Notes: generated by a model not told the origin, from the letters alone. Counted from the stretch's first letter, positions 54,075-63,687 are shown. The stretch is 64,000 nt of DNA from Streptomyces sp. (GCF_019510245.1 NZ_JAEKKT010000157.1:1-64000); one strand, 5' to 3'. Made by a program: numbers and translations.

Positions 54075-54998
54075 ATGGGGCAGGCGTGGGGTTTCGACAG
54101 GCATGGCGGGCCCGAGGTGCAGGAGTTCTTCGATCGCCCCGACCTCGTCCCCGGTCGCGGCGAGGTGCTGATCCGGGTCACCGTGGCCGGCGTGAACCCC
54201 CTCGACCACCTTGTGCGTTCGGGCCTGGTCCCCGGGCTCGACGGCGGGCGTCCGTTTCCCCGCGTGCTGGGCATGGAGGCAGCGGGAACCGTTCTCGCCC
54301 AGGGCGAGGACGTCGACGGGCTCGAGGTGGGTGACAGGGTCTTCGGCTTCGCACTCACGGGTGGCGGCACCTACGCCGAGACGACGGTGCTGTCCGCGCC
54401 GAACACCGCGCGCATCCCGGCGGGTCTGTCCGCGACCATAGCGGCAACGCTGCCGGTGGCCGGGACGACCGCGGTGGATGCGCTCGACCAGCTCGGCCTC
54501 CCGGCCGGTGCCACGGTCCTGGTCAACGGGGTCGGGGGCGGGGTGGGCCTCGCCGTCGCCCGGCTGGCCGTGGGGCGCGAGTTGCGTGTGGTCGGTACCG
54601 GGAGTACCGCCAAACGCGAGCACGCCGAAGCCATCGGGGTGCGGTTCATCGACTACGCGGCCGGGGACGTCGCCGCCGCGGCACGCGCGCTGGTTCCCGA
54701 CGGCTTCGACGGGATCGTCGACCTGGTCGGAGGCGCCTCGCTGCGGACGGTCGCTCCGCTGGCCCGGAATCCCCGCAACGTCATTGCCGTGGGTGATATG
54801 TCCGTGCCCGATCTCGGTGGGCGTTTCGTCGAGCGCCGCCTCGACCGCGAGAACCTGGAGCGGTCCGCCCGGCTGGCCCTCGACGGACTCCTCGCACCCG
54901 TCATCACCGCGATCCACCCGCTCTCCGACGCCCCGGCCGCCCTCGCCACTGTCGAGAACGGTCACACCTCCGGCAAGGTCGTCATCAAGGTGGCATGA
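54075..54998 (+). CDS. Zinc-independent quinone-oxidoreductase-like MDR, 307 aa
   Basis: Complete medium-chain reductase: VLIRVTVAGVNPLDHLVRSG, PRVLGMEAAGTVLAQGEDVD, VGDRVFGFALTGGGTYAE, LPVAGTTAVDALDQLGLPAG, VLVNGVGGGVGLAVARLA (NADPH loop) and C-terminal GHTSGKVVIKV. The zinc-binding Cys/His set of alcohol dehydrogenases is absent, as in quinone oxidoreductases. GGGAGG is eight bases before ATG 54075. Probably induced by the upstream MerR protein. Confidence 0.9.
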   Translation: MGQAWGFDRHGGPEVQEFFDRPDLVPGRGEVLIRVTVAGVNPLDHLVRSGLVPGLDGGRPFPRVLGMEAAGTVLAQGEDVDGLEVGDRVFGFALTGGGTYAETTVLSAPNTARIPAGLSATIAATLPVAGTTAVDALDQLGLPAGATVLVNGVGGGVGLAVARLAVGRELRVVGTGSTAKREHAEAIGVRFIDYAAGDVAAAARALVPDGFDGIVDLVGGASLRTVAPLARNPRNVIAVGDMSVPDLGGRFVERRLDRENLERSARLALDGLLAPVITAIHPLSDAPAALATVENGHTSGKVVIKVA

Positions 54999-55149
54999 GA
55001 AGTGCCCGGCCGCCCGACGCCGTCGGCCGTCCCTTGCGGACTGACGCAAGCCCGTGGTCAGCGCATCACCAACTGTCCACGTGCACCTGTACAGGGTTGA
55101 GCACGGTCAGGCGTACGCCGACACCAGCACCATCAGCAGCAGGCCCAGA

Positions 55150-55209
55150 CCGTGCGGACGCCCACTTGTCGTGCGCGGCGACGATCGTGTGGTTGAGCTC
55201 GACAGCCAT
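55150..55209 (-). pseudogene. Glyoxalase/VOC protein, first 20 codons only
   Basis: ATG 55209, with AGGAGG upstream, begins MAVELNHTIVAAHDKWASAR, the typical opening of small VOC proteins in Streptomyces. It then changes to unrelated sequence near 55150. The rest of 54999-55284 holds nothing recognised. Confidence 0.55.
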
Positions 55210-55284
55210 TGATCGGCCTCCTTCCCCCAGGTTGCCGGAACCACTGGTCACGCTGACAACCATCCGAAGCGAGGCCATCCGCCT

Positions 55285-56455
55285 CTAGTCCTGTCCTGCT
55301 CCGACCTGCGGCCGAGACCGAGAGCCGGGGGAACGAGCGCGTCGAGCCGTGCTGGCCGGTGGTGATCGTTTCGAGTTGAGGACGGCCGGGAGCTCCCAGT
55401 GCTTACCGCTCAGAGGCCCCTCGGGGAGGCCCCGGACCTGGAGATCTGTTCGAGGGTCGGCTTCTGTGCACCGCAGGGTGCTGAGCCACTGAGCGACGAC
55501 GGCGTCGATGAAGGTGTCGGTGATTGGGCCGCGGTCGAGCAGGAGCCGGGCGAGCACGGGTCCGTAGAGCAGGGTGTACTCGTCGGCGTCAACCTGGATG
55601 CCGGAGGGCTCCAGGACCCGGTTCAGGGCCGCGCGGCGGTCCTCGCCGATGCGGACGAGCGCCTGGGTGCTGTCGGGGTGGTGGTATTCGACGGCGAACG
55701 CGGCGGTGTCGTGATCGGTGCCCACGTTGACCCAGCCGGTGTTCGCGACGACGTCGTAGATGCCGTAGGGCACCGCCCTGCCCAGCACGCGGTCGTGGAA
55801 GTCGTGGGTGTCGACCCGCACCGGCTCGCCTCTCGGCTCCCATTCACGGCCGTTGTTCTTGAACGGGCCGACCAGCTCCTTCTTCTTCGTGTCCACACTG
55901 ATCACCGGAGCCCCGCTGTCCTGGTGGTCGCGGGCCTGCTCGTTGAGGTAGTGGAACTGCGCGTCCCGGTCGGGGTGCTGCTTGCCTTCCAGCGTCTTGG
56001 CATTGCTCTGCAGGCTGAAGCCCTCCTCGCGCAGGAGGTCGCCCACCGTGTCCGCGGAGATCTTGTGGCCCCGGCGGGTCAGCTGCTCGGCGCGCTTGCG
56101 GGGGGGATTTGGTGGTCCAGCGCAGCGGCGACACGGGATCTCCGCGGACGTCGGGCTCGACCAGAGTGAGGAGTGCCTCCCGAACGGCTGGGTTCAGGTC
56201 GACGACGCGTTTGCGGCCACCTCCGGGCCGACGGATGCCTCCCAACGGCGCCTCCCCGGAGTCGAGTTCCCGCATTCCGACAGACACAGTGGCTTCACGG
56301 ACACCGGCGGCACGGGCGACCGCTCTGATCCCGCCGTGGCCGAGGGACTGGGCTTCCGCTCCTATCAACAGGCGACGCTGGCGCTCGTCGAGATGCGGCA
56401 GAATCGCCCTGAACTTGGCTTCCAGCACGGCACGTTGCCCTTTCAACCCGCTCAT
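55285..56455 (-). pseudogene. ISAzo13-type transposase fused to TetR C-terminus
   Basis: ATG 56455 starts MSGLKGQRAVLEAKFRAILP, then AVARAAGVREATVSVGMREL and VSPLRWTTKS of ISAzo13-family transposases. A run of seven G (56100-56106) shifts the frame; RAEQLTRRGHKISADTVGDL, NAKTLEGKQHPDRDAQFHYL and VISVDTKKKELVGPFKNNGR continue in the next frame to HDTAAFAVE near 55690. There the transposase is cut and the same frame enters YHHPDSTQALVRIGEDRRAA then DEYTLLYGPVLARLLLDRGP, which resembles a TetR-family ligand-binding C-terminus. The TetR HTH is gone. Neither part should be functional. Confidence 0.75.
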
Positions 56456-56718
56456 GCCAGACCAACGAACCACCGAGCGGAAAGCTACGAGTTAAAGATC
56501 TGCACGCCCTTACAACGGCTGACACAATGCAACGGACGGCCAGCAGAGCCGCTTGCCCTGCGCGACAGTGAGCAGTCTCGCCAAGGTGTGGCGCCCTGGG
56601 CCGACTCCATGGGGTCTGAACCGATCGGCCGGTGGGCTGGGCAAGCAGCACAGCGTCAGCGCCGTCTGGTTCTGCATGTCTGCTCGTCAACTGCGCCTGG
56701 AAGCAGGCAGACTGTCTT

Positions 56719-56753
56719 AGCCAGCACGTGTAGTGTCCCGTTGCGTGCTGGCT
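56719..56753. promoter_or_regulatory. 10-bp inverted repeat over the DeoR start
   Basis: AGCCAGCACG (56719-56728) and CGTGCTGGCT (56744-56753) are perfect complements 15 bp apart. The right arm includes the probable GTG start at 56745. It is a likely operator for autoregulation by the DeoR protein, or an mRNA hairpin limiting its translation. Confidence 0.5.
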
Positions 56754-57515
56754 GAACAACGACACCAACTCATCCTGCGGTCCCTGCGTTCCGGCGGCAC
56801 TGCCTCCGTGACCGACCTCGCCGAGCAGCTTGACGCCAGCGCGGCAACTATCCGCCGGGACCTCCTCAAGCTGGAGGCGGACGGGCTGATCACCCGCGTC
56901 CACGGCGGAGCAGTGATCGAGGATGATCAACCGCCCTTCAACGAGGCCGCCGAAGTTCAGGTGTCAGAGAAGGACGCCATTGCCGCCAGAGCAGCCGCAC
57001 TGGTCGAGGACGGCCAGTCGGTCATTCTCGACAGCGGCACAACGGTCCACCGGCTGGCACTTCAACTGCGCGGCCGCCGGATCACCGTGATCACCAACAA
57101 CCTTGCGGTGTATGAGGAACTCATCGCTGACGAGAACGTCGACCTGATGCTGCTGGGCGGCATGGTCATCCGTGAGTCACGGATGTTGGATGGCTTCATG
57201 GCCGAGGACAACCTCCGCCAGGTCCACGCCGACTGGCTCTTCATGGGCGCTTGCGGCCTCCGGCCTGGGGGCCAAGTCATGGACACCACAGTGGCTGAGG
57301 TGCCCGCCCGCCGCGCCATGATCGCCGCTAGCGACAAGGTGGTCCTCTTGGCTGACAAGACCAAGTTTCCCGGAACCGGCATGGTGAAGATCTGCGGTCC
57401 CGAGGACCTGGACGTGATCATCACCAATGCGTCCGAAGACGACGCGACCTGTGTGGCCCTGCGGGAAGCCGGTGTAAGGGTCGTGCCGACAGCTTCGGCC
57501 ACTGTCGACGGCTAA
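56745..57515 (+). CDS. DeoR-family transcriptional regulator, 256 aa
   Basis: N-terminal HTH: EQRHQLILRSLRSGGTASVT, DLAEQLDASAATIRRDLLKL and EADGLITRVHGGAV, classical DeoR. The C-terminal sugar-phosphate-binding domain follows: GQSVILDSGTTVHRLALQL, VITNNLAVYEEL, VDLMLLGGMV, FMGACGLRPGG and VLLADKTKFPGTGMVKIC. GTG 56745 is favoured over 56733. Length is normal, although an IS5 element starts directly at its 3' end (the stops overlap by four bases). No sugar gene is adjacent, so its regulon is unclear. Confidence 0.9.
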   Translation: MLAEQRHQLILRSLRSGGTASVTDLAEQLDASAATIRRDLLKLEADGLITRVHGGAVIEDDQPPFNEAAEVQVSEKDAIAARAAALVEDGQSVILDSGTTVHRLALQLRGRRITVITNNLAVYEELIADENVDLMLLGGMVIRESRMLDGFMAEDNLRQVHADWLFMGACGLRPGGQVMDTTVAEVPARRAMIAASDKVVLLADKTKFPGTGMVKICGPEDLDVIITNASEDDATCVALREAGVRVVPTASATVDG

Positions 57516-58342
57516 CAAAGCACGTTGCGTTGCCGGTAGGCGATGAGGCAGCAGGCGAGTCTGAGGAACGCCTCGTGGACGTCAGGCCGTGGCTCCCAGC
57601 GGATCCGCAGGCGCCGGAAGCCGTGCAGCCACGCAAAACTTCGCTCGATCACCCAGCGATGGACGCCAAGTCCCGTTCCGTGCCGGGTCCCGCGGCGTGT
57701 GATCGCGGGCAAGATGCCACGATCGCGTACCTGATCGCGGTAGACGTCGTGATCGTAGCCGCGGTCGGCGAACAGAGAGTCCGGTTTCCGGCGGGGACGG
57801 CCGACCCTGCCGCGGACCGGCGGGATCGCGTCGAGCAGTGGCAGCAGCTGCGTGACGTCGTTACGGTTGCCGCCTGTCAGTAGAACCGCCAGCGGAGTGC
57901 CGTGCCCGTCGGTGATCAAGTGGTGCTTGGAGCCGGCCCGCCCCCGATCGACCGGCGAAGGGCCCGTGTGTAGCCCCCTTTTTAGGGCTCTGACGTGGGA
58001 GGAGTCGACCACGCAACGGGACCAGTCCAGCCGCAGGGCTGCGTTGAGCTCGGCCAGCAGGACTTCGTGGAGCCGCTGCCGCACGCCGGCATCGTTCCAG
58101 TCGCGCAGCCGCCGCCAGCACGTCATGCCCGAGCCGAACCCCAGTTCCTGCGGCAGGTACTCCCACTGGATCCCTGTGTGCAGCACATAGAGGATGCCAC
58201 ACAGCACATCCCGGTCCGGCAAAGGCTTGCGACCTGGGTACCGGAAGCGCCGCTTACGCTGCGGCAGCAGCGGTTCAAGGCGGTCCCACAGCTCATCCGG
58301 CACAATCCACGGTGACGCCCCCACACACCACCGAACGCTCAA
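57512..58342 (-). CDS. IS5-family transposase, intact, 276 aa
   Basis: Full-length IS5-type (IS427-like) DDE transposase: PDELWDRLEPLLPQRKRRFR, LHTGIQWEYLPQELGFGSGM, CVVDSSHVRALKRG (first Asp), PDSLFADRGYDHDVYRDQVR (second Asp) and WVIERSFAWLHGFRRLRIRW (Glu). TTG 58342 has GGGAG close upstream. Flanks contain GGCTAACA at the left and TGTTAGTC at the right (58384-58391), which could be part of short terminal repeats. It is closely related to the broken copy at 63.1-63.7 kb. Confidence 0.88.
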   Translation of the reverse strand: MSVRWCVGASPWIVPDELWDRLEPLLPQRKRRFRYPGRKPLPDRDVLCGILYVLHTGIQWEYLPQELGFGSGMTCWRRLRDWNDAGVRQRLHEVLLAELNAALRLDWSRCVVDSSHVRALKRGLHTGPSPVDRGRAGSKHHLITDGHGTPLAVLLTGGNRNDVTQLLPLLDAIPPVRGRVGRPRRKPDSLFADRGYDHDVYRDQVRDRGILPAITRRGTRHGTGLGVHRWVIERSFAWLHGFRRLRIRWEPRPDVHEAFLRLACCLIAYRQRNVLC

Positions 58343-58640
58343 CTACTCCCACGGACGCGGCCAGCAGGGTCGTTCTGCCTCATAGTGTTAGTCGTTGTCA
58401 GGAGACCGTATTTAGGCACGGCCATCATGGCCGAGTCACCTCGTTGTGCAGCTGTTGCAAGAGGAAAAGGGTGCGGAGCCTGCAGTAATCAGGCGGAGAT
58501 CTCGGCGGGCCCGCCCATTGTGAGCACTAACTCACCCGTGCTGCACGGGACTTGCAATGCCACTTCGTGATTCTGCACAAGTGAGAACCCTCAGCGGATG
58601 TCGGCAGTCTCCGGGAAATGAACGTGTAACCAAGGGCCTA

Positions 58641-58670
58641 TTGACATCCCGTCATGCGTGACCGGCTAAT
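58641..58670 (+). promoter_or_regulatory. Sigma-70-like promoter for the S53 peptidase gene
   Basis: TTGACA (58641-58646) and GCTAAT (58665-58670) with an 18-bp spacer, 77 bp before the GTG start. The whole 58343-58746 interval is less GC-rich than its surroundings, and no gene was recognised in it. Confidence 0.55.
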
Positions 58671-58746
58671 TGTCGGGACGTCTTCCTGCACGCAGGTTTC
58701 CCCTGTTCCCGGCCCGATTCCGAGGGCCCGTCACGATGGGTACGAA

Positions 58747-61374
58747 GTGAAGCAATCCGCGTTCCGAAGAGAGCGAATATCCGTGGCCACGCGGCTCCGT
58801 TCGGGTGTGACCGCCCTGGGGCTCGCCGCCCTTGCTCTGCTCTGCATCGAGGCGCCCGCGCATGCCGTGCCGGCCACGCCCTCAGGTGCCGCCGCCCCTC
58901 CGGCCCGCCTCGACACCTCTCCGGACACCGAAACCGCAGCGGCCACCGACCTGACTCCCGTGTGCGGCACGCCCGCCAAGGGACACGCGACGTGCTTCGC
59001 CATGCGCTCCACGAGTGAGTCCCCGTTGCTCCGGCTGGCCGCGGCTCAGACGCCGCCCGGGCTCGGACCGCAGGACCTGCAGAGCGCCTACAGCCTCCCG
59101 GCCGACGGCGGCGCGGGGCAGACCATCGCCATCGTGGACGCCTACGACAACCCCGACGCCGAAGCGGACCTGGCGGTCTACCGCGCCCAGTACGGGCTGC
59201 CGCCGTGCACCACGGCCAACGGCTGCTTCAGCAAGGTGGACCAGCGCGGCGGCACCGAATACCCGCTGTCCAACGACGGCTGGGCCGGTGAGATCGCCCT
59301 CGACCTCGACATGGTCTCCGCGGTCGCCCCGCAGGCGCACATCCTGCTCGTGGAGACCGACAACGACGGACTCGACCGGCTCGCGGCCGGGGTCGACAAG
59401 GCGGTCGAGCTGGGCGCGAGGTACGTGTCCAACTCCTACGGCCGCTCCGGCGACTACGCCTCCGACGTCCCGACGTACGGCGCCTCCTACGACCATCCCG
59501 GCGTCGCAGTCGTCGCGGCGAGCGGGGACAACGGCTACGGCGTCGCCTTCCCGGCCACCCTTCCCACCGTGACGGCGGTCGGCGGCACCAATCTGGTCGC
59601 CGACCCGGACACTGCCCGCGGGTGGGACGAGACCGTGTGGAAGCGCGGCTCCTACGGGCCCGGCTCGGGCTGCGCGTCGTACCAGTCCAAGCCCTCTTTC
59701 CAGCAGGACACCGGATGCCAGGGACGCAGTGTCGCGGACGTCTCCGCGGTAGCTGACAACGTTGCCGTCTATTCGACGTTCGGCAGCCACGGCACCGGCT
59801 GGCAGACCTACGGCGGCACCAGTGCGGCCACCCCGGTGATCGCCGGCGTCTACGCGCTGGCCGGCTCACCGCGCCCGGGCACCTACCCCAACGCGTATCC
59901 GTACACGGCCGGCGGGACCGGACTGAACGACATCACCTCCGGATCCAACGGCACCTGCGCTGCCGCCTACCTGTGCACCGCGGCCACCGGCTACGACGGC
60001 CCCACCGGCCTGGGCACCCCGGCCGGGCTGGCGGCCTTCCGCAGCGGCCCGAGCGGGACCCTGACCGGCAAGGTGACGGACACCAGGACCGGCAAACCCG
60101 TCGCCTCCGCCACCGTGGCCTCCGGCCTCGACGTGGCCACCACGAGCGCCGACGGCACGTACACCCTGAACCTGCCCGCAGGTGAGGTCGACGGGCTCAC
60201 CGTCACGGCCTTCGGCTACGCGTCCACTGCACCGGCCTCCCTGGAGATCGCGGACGGCGAGACCGTGACGCGCGACTTCGGCCTCAAGGCCCTGCCCCGC
60301 ACCCATGTGCGCGGCACGGTCCGGGACGGCTCGGGGCACGGCTGGCCGCTGTACGCCCGGATCGCCGTCGAGGGTTCGCCGGAGGCGCCGGTGTGGACCG
60401 ACCCGGTCACCGGTCGGTACGACATCTCCCTTCCGGAGCAAGCCGGTTACACCCTGGACGTCACCGCGGCCCTGCCCGGTTACGAGTCGGTCACCCGCGA
60501 GGTGACGGTGGGCAGGAAGGCCGTGACCGCCGACAGCACCCTGGCCGCCGACCCGGACGCGGCCACCGCCGTCGGCTACGCCCTCCACACCACCGAGCAC
60601 TCCGAGGGATTCGACACACCCACCGCGGCACCACAGGGCTGGACGGTGGCGAGCGCGGCGGACAGCGACAACGGCTGGCAGTTCGACGACCCCACCCAGC
60701 GCGGCAACGCCACCGGCGGCAGCGGCTCCTTCGCGACCGTCGAGAGCGACAACGCGCCCTTCGGACCGCACCAGGACACCTCGCTGGTCAGCCCCGCCTA
60801 CGACCTGTCGACGGCGCAGTCGGCCAGTCTCACCTTCAAGACGCACTACATCACCAACCTCAGCCAGCAGCACATGACCGTGGACGCCAGCACCGACGAC
60901 GGCGCCACCTGGCAGAACGTGTGGGCCGGCCCCAAGGCGAACGGTGAGGCCGACCACCTCACGGTGAGCGTCCCGCTGCGGCAGTTCGCCGGGCAGTCGT
61001 CGGTGCGGCTGCGCTTCCACTTCGTCGCGAACTGGGCCTACTTCTGGGAGGTCGACGACGTGAGCGTGCAGAGCCGGACGCTGGAGCCGGTGCCGGGCGG
61101 GCTGACGGTGGGAACCGTCCAGGACGCCCGCACCGGTACCGCGATCATCGGCGCGAAGGTCGCCGACACCTCGGCGCCGGACAGCGCCGTACTCACTGTG
61201 GCCACGCCGGAGGACCCGGCCGTGGGCGACGGTCTCTACACCCTGTTCTCGCGCGCCCCCGGCGTACACACCCTCCAAGCCACTGCGGACGGCCACCGGC
61301 CCCTCAGTCGCCGGACCGTGGTGCACCGGGACCGGGTCACCCACAGGGACTTCGCGTTGAAGCCCACCACGTAG
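58747..61374 (+). CDS. Secreted S53 (sedolisin) peptidase with C-terminal modules
   Basis: 875 aa from GTG 58747 (GTG 58783 also possible). Signal peptide: ATRLRSGVTALGLAALALLC up to APAHA. Peptidase domain: NDGWAGEIALDLDM with Glu and Asp near residues 181-185, VVAASGDNGYGVAFPATLP with the oxyanion-hole Asp near 260, and YGGTSAATPVIAGVYAL with catalytic Ser near 358. After about residue 435 come carboxypeptidase-regulatory-like beta modules (GTLTGKVTDTRTGKPVASAT; a second near 520), a concanavalin-like domain (SLTFKTHYITNLS, VSVPLRQFAGQSSVRLRFHF) and a last regulatory-like module. No long propeptide is visible. Extracellular protein degradation; no adjacent partner. Confidence 0.88.
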   Translation: MKQSAFRRERISVATRLRSGVTALGLAALALLCIEAPAHAVPATPSGAAAPPARLDTSPDTETAAATDLTPVCGTPAKGHATCFAMRSTSESPLLRLAAAQTPPGLGPQDLQSAYSLPADGGAGQTIAIVDAYDNPDAEADLAVYRAQYGLPPCTTANGCFSKVDQRGGTEYPLSNDGWAGEIALDLDMVSAVAPQAHILLVETDNDGLDRLAAGVDKAVELGARYVSNSYGRSGDYASDVPTYGASYDHPGVAVVAASGDNGYGVAFPATLPTVTAVGGTNLVADPDTARGWDETVWKRGSYGPGSGCASYQSKPSFQQDTGCQGRSVADVSAVADNVAVYSTFGSHGTGWQTYGGTSAATPVIAGVYALAGSPRPGTYPNAYPYTAGGTGLNDITSGSNGTCAAAYLCTAATGYDGPTGLGTPAGLAAFRSGPSGTLTGKVTDTRTGKPVASATVASGLDVATTSADGTYTLNLPAGEVDGLTVTAFGYASTAPASLEIADGETVTRDFGLKALPRTHVRGTVRDGSGHGWPLYARIAVEGSPEAPVWTDPVTGRYDISLPEQAGYTLDVTAALPGYESVTREVTVGRKAVTADSTLAADPDAATAVGYALHTTEHSEGFDTPTAAPQGWTVASAADSDNGWQFDDPTQRGNATGGSGSFATVESDNAPFGPHQDTSLVSPAYDLSTAQSASLTFKTHYITNLSQQHMTVDASTDDGATWQNVWAGPKANGEADHLTVSVPLRQFAGQSSVRLRFHFVANWAYFWEVDDVSVQSRTLEPVPGGLTVGTVQDARTGTAIIGAKVADTSAPDSAVLTVATPEDPAVGDGLYTLFSRAPGVHTLQATADGHRPLSRRTVVHRDRVTHRDFALKPTT

Positions 61375-61381
61375 GTCTCGA

Positions 61382-62518
61382 TCACGGGGCCGTATCCACG
61401 GGTACGGCACCGTGCGCGGTGATGCCGGGCCGCGTAACCGCCCCCGCGGCAGACTGTCCGAAGCCTTCTGCCGAGACACCCGGCAGGCTCTCCCCCAGCC
61501 ACCCCCGTTCGGCCGCCAGCAGGGCGATCTGGAAGCGGGTGCGGGCGCCGAGCCGTGTGCCCGCGTCGCTGACATGTTTCTGAACGGTGCGGCGGCTCAC
61601 CTTGAGTACGCGGGCGATCGTGTCGTCCTTCATCCCCGCGGCCATCAGCTGCAGGATCTCCCGGGTGCGCGGGTCGGGTGTCCCCGTCGCCCCGGTGTCC
61701 GGCAGCGGCGTGCCGTGGTGGCCGCCGGCCGGCGACGGCGCATCGGTCCGGCTGGAGAGGGACATTGGTTCGGCATCTCGCCACACGCTCTCGAACAGGT
61801 CCGCCAGCGCCTCGACGAGCGCGGGCGAGTGAACCACCAGTGAGCCGGCGGACGGTCGGTCCCCCCGCACCGGCAGCAGGGCCGCGGTCCGGTCGAACAC
61901 CACGAGTTTCACCGGCAGTCGTGGCGCCAGCCGAAGTTCCCCGCCCCGCCCGGTGCCGCGCACGGCCGTGGCCAGGGACACCTCGTCGGAGAACCCTTCG
62001 GTCTCGTACACGGAACGCATCCGCACCCCGTCCGCCACCCCTGATGCCTCCGCGGCCACCCCGAAACTGGTGACGTAGGGCGGTTTCGCCAGGTGCAGCA
62101 CTTCGGTCGCACATCCCTTGAGCAGCTGGGCGTAGCGCGCCGATACCTCGTCCTCGCGCTCCAACAGCTCCACCAGGTGGGCCGAGCGCGGTCCGGACAC
62201 CGTCTCGTACATCTCGTGCAAACGCTCCACGAGCCCTTCGGTGCGCGCCAGTTCGGCCCGCCGACGGGCCAGCAGGGCGCTCAGGGAGGTGCGTGGAGGG
62301 CCGGCCGCCCAGCGTGGCGCGGCAGCGTCGGTGCGCAGGGCGAGCGAGGCGTCCGCGAGGTCGCGCAGAGCCCGCGCCGCCTTCGCCGTGGACACTCCGA
62401 CGGCTGCCGCGACTTCGTCCGCGTCAGCCGAGGGCACAGTCACCAGGTGCTCCAGAACGCGACCGGTCAGCGGGTCCAGACCGGCTCCGGACCATGGGCT
62501 GTCCGCGGGTGCGTCCAT
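61382..62518 (-). CDS. TrmB/LuxR-type transcriptional regulator, 378 aa
   Basis: N-terminal TrmB-like winged helix (GRVLEHLVTVPSADADEVAA, VGVSTAKAARALRDLADAS), a central region resembling a phospholipase D-like sensor fold (KLVVFDRTAALLPVRGDR, SLVVHSPALVEALADLFESV), and a C-terminal LuxR HTH (DPRTREILQLMAAGMKDDTI, ARVLKVSRRTVQKHVSD). This layout is frequent in Streptomyces regulators near secreted enzymes and biosynthetic genes. ATG 62518 has AGGAG 12 bases upstream. Convergent with the S53 gene with only seven bases between stops. Confidence 0.88.
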   Translation of the reverse strand: MDAPADSPWSGAGLDPLTGRVLEHLVTVPSADADEVAAAVGVSTAKAARALRDLADASLALRTDAAAPRWAAGPPRTSLSALLARRRAELARTEGLVERLHEMYETVSGPRSAHLVELLEREDEVSARYAQLLKGCATEVLHLAKPPYVTSFGVAAEASGVADGVRMRSVYETEGFSDEVSLATAVRGTGRGGELRLAPRLPVKLVVFDRTAALLPVRGDRPSAGSLVVHSPALVEALADLFESVWRDAEPMSLSSRTDAPSPAGGHHGTPLPDTGATGTPDPRTREILQLMAAGMKDDTIARVLKVSRRTVQKHVSDAGTRLGARTRFQIALLAAERGWLGESLPGVSAEGFGQSAAGAVTRPGITAHGAVPVDTAP

Positions 62519-63064
62519 GGGGTTTGCCACTCCTGTGTGCTGCAAGACCGGGCGAACCCGAGCCCGACCGACGGGGTACCGGCTTGATGCTACGTCGATC
62601 CCGGCGGGCCCGGCGGCCGAGGTACCGGCAGGGCGAGAGTTGCCACACCCACTACTTGTCCCGTGTTGTGTGCGTGCTGCCCGGCAGCGGCTGCCGCCAG
62701 TCCGCGCAGCTGCCGGACCAGCACCTCAAGGCGTCTTGGAATACATCGGGACTCGGCAGCAGGTGAGGCCGCCCCGGGTGCGCCGCGCACGGTGGCTTGC
62801 GACCGATCTCCTCGCCGTTCAGGAGGGCCTGCATCGCCTTGGGGCACGTGACCTCTGTGGTGCAGCGGCACCGTCATGTATGCCTTCCTCCCGGAGACCT
62901 CGTGGACGGGACTCGGACAACATGAATGACGAAGCCGGAACGGGTTCCGACGCCGATCCCCCATTTTTTCTGTTGTCCGGACCTCGGAGATCACCGCCTG
63001 CCGTCACGACAAGCCCACCGCCCCACTCCGGGCGGCCGGGCTCGGCGCCATCGCTTGCCGGCTC
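62519..63064. other. Intergenic region with doubtful small frame
   Basis: A minus-strand frame 62652-62834 (60 aa, MQALLNGEEIGRKPPCAA) is possible but unrecognised. The rest has no credible frame. An AT-rich patch CCCATTTTTTCTG near 62969-62981 is unusual here and may be an IS edge. Confidence 0.35.
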
Positions 63065-63687
63065 GTGGGTCTGGTCGTGGGGAATCGTCAGTCGCGGCCG
63101 TGGATCGTCTCGGATGAACTGTCGTCGCTGATCGAGCCATTGCTGCCGGTGCCGGGTCCGAAGCTGGTCGAGGGCAGACCTCGGGTGCCGGATCGGCAGG
63201 TGTCGTGCGGGGTCCTGTTCGTGCTGCACACCGGCATCCAGTGGGAGTACCTGCCGCAGGAGCTGGGCTTCGGCTCGGGCATGACCTGCTGGCGGCGGTT
63301 GGCTGCGGGGAACGAGGCCGGCGTGTGGGACAGCCGCATCTGGTGCTGTTGAAGAAACTCCGGTCGGCGGAGAAGCTGGACTTGTCCCAGGCGGTGATCG
63401 ACTCCTCCCACGTGCGGGCGGCCCGAAGGGGCCCAAAAGCGGACCCGGCCCCGTCGACCGCGCACGGCCGGGCAGCAAGCACCCCATCCTCACCGACGCT
63501 CAGGGCATCCCGCTCGCAGTGTCGCTGACCGGCGGAAACCGCAACGACGTCACCCAACTCCTGCCCCTGCTCGACAAGCCGGGACCGTGGGCGGCCTCGA
63601 CACCGGCCCGACGCACTCCTTGCTGACCGCGGCTACGACCACGACAAATGCCGGCGCCGGCTGTGGGCCCGGAGCATCCGCCCGGTC
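63065..63687 (+). pseudogene. IS5-family transposase, frameshifted and truncated
   Basis: WIVSDELSSLIEPLLPVPGP, VLFVLHTGIQWEYLPQELGF and GSGMTCWRRL match the 57.5-kb IS5 copy closely. After about 63330 other frames give KKLRSAEKLDLSQAVIDSSH (first Asp), then GSKHPILTDAQGIPLAVSLT and GGNRNDVTQLLPLLDK, then ALLADRGYDHDKCRRRLWAR (second Asp). At about 63687 it is replaced by sigma-factor DNA, so the catalytic Glu is lost. At least three frame changes. Confidence 0.8.
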
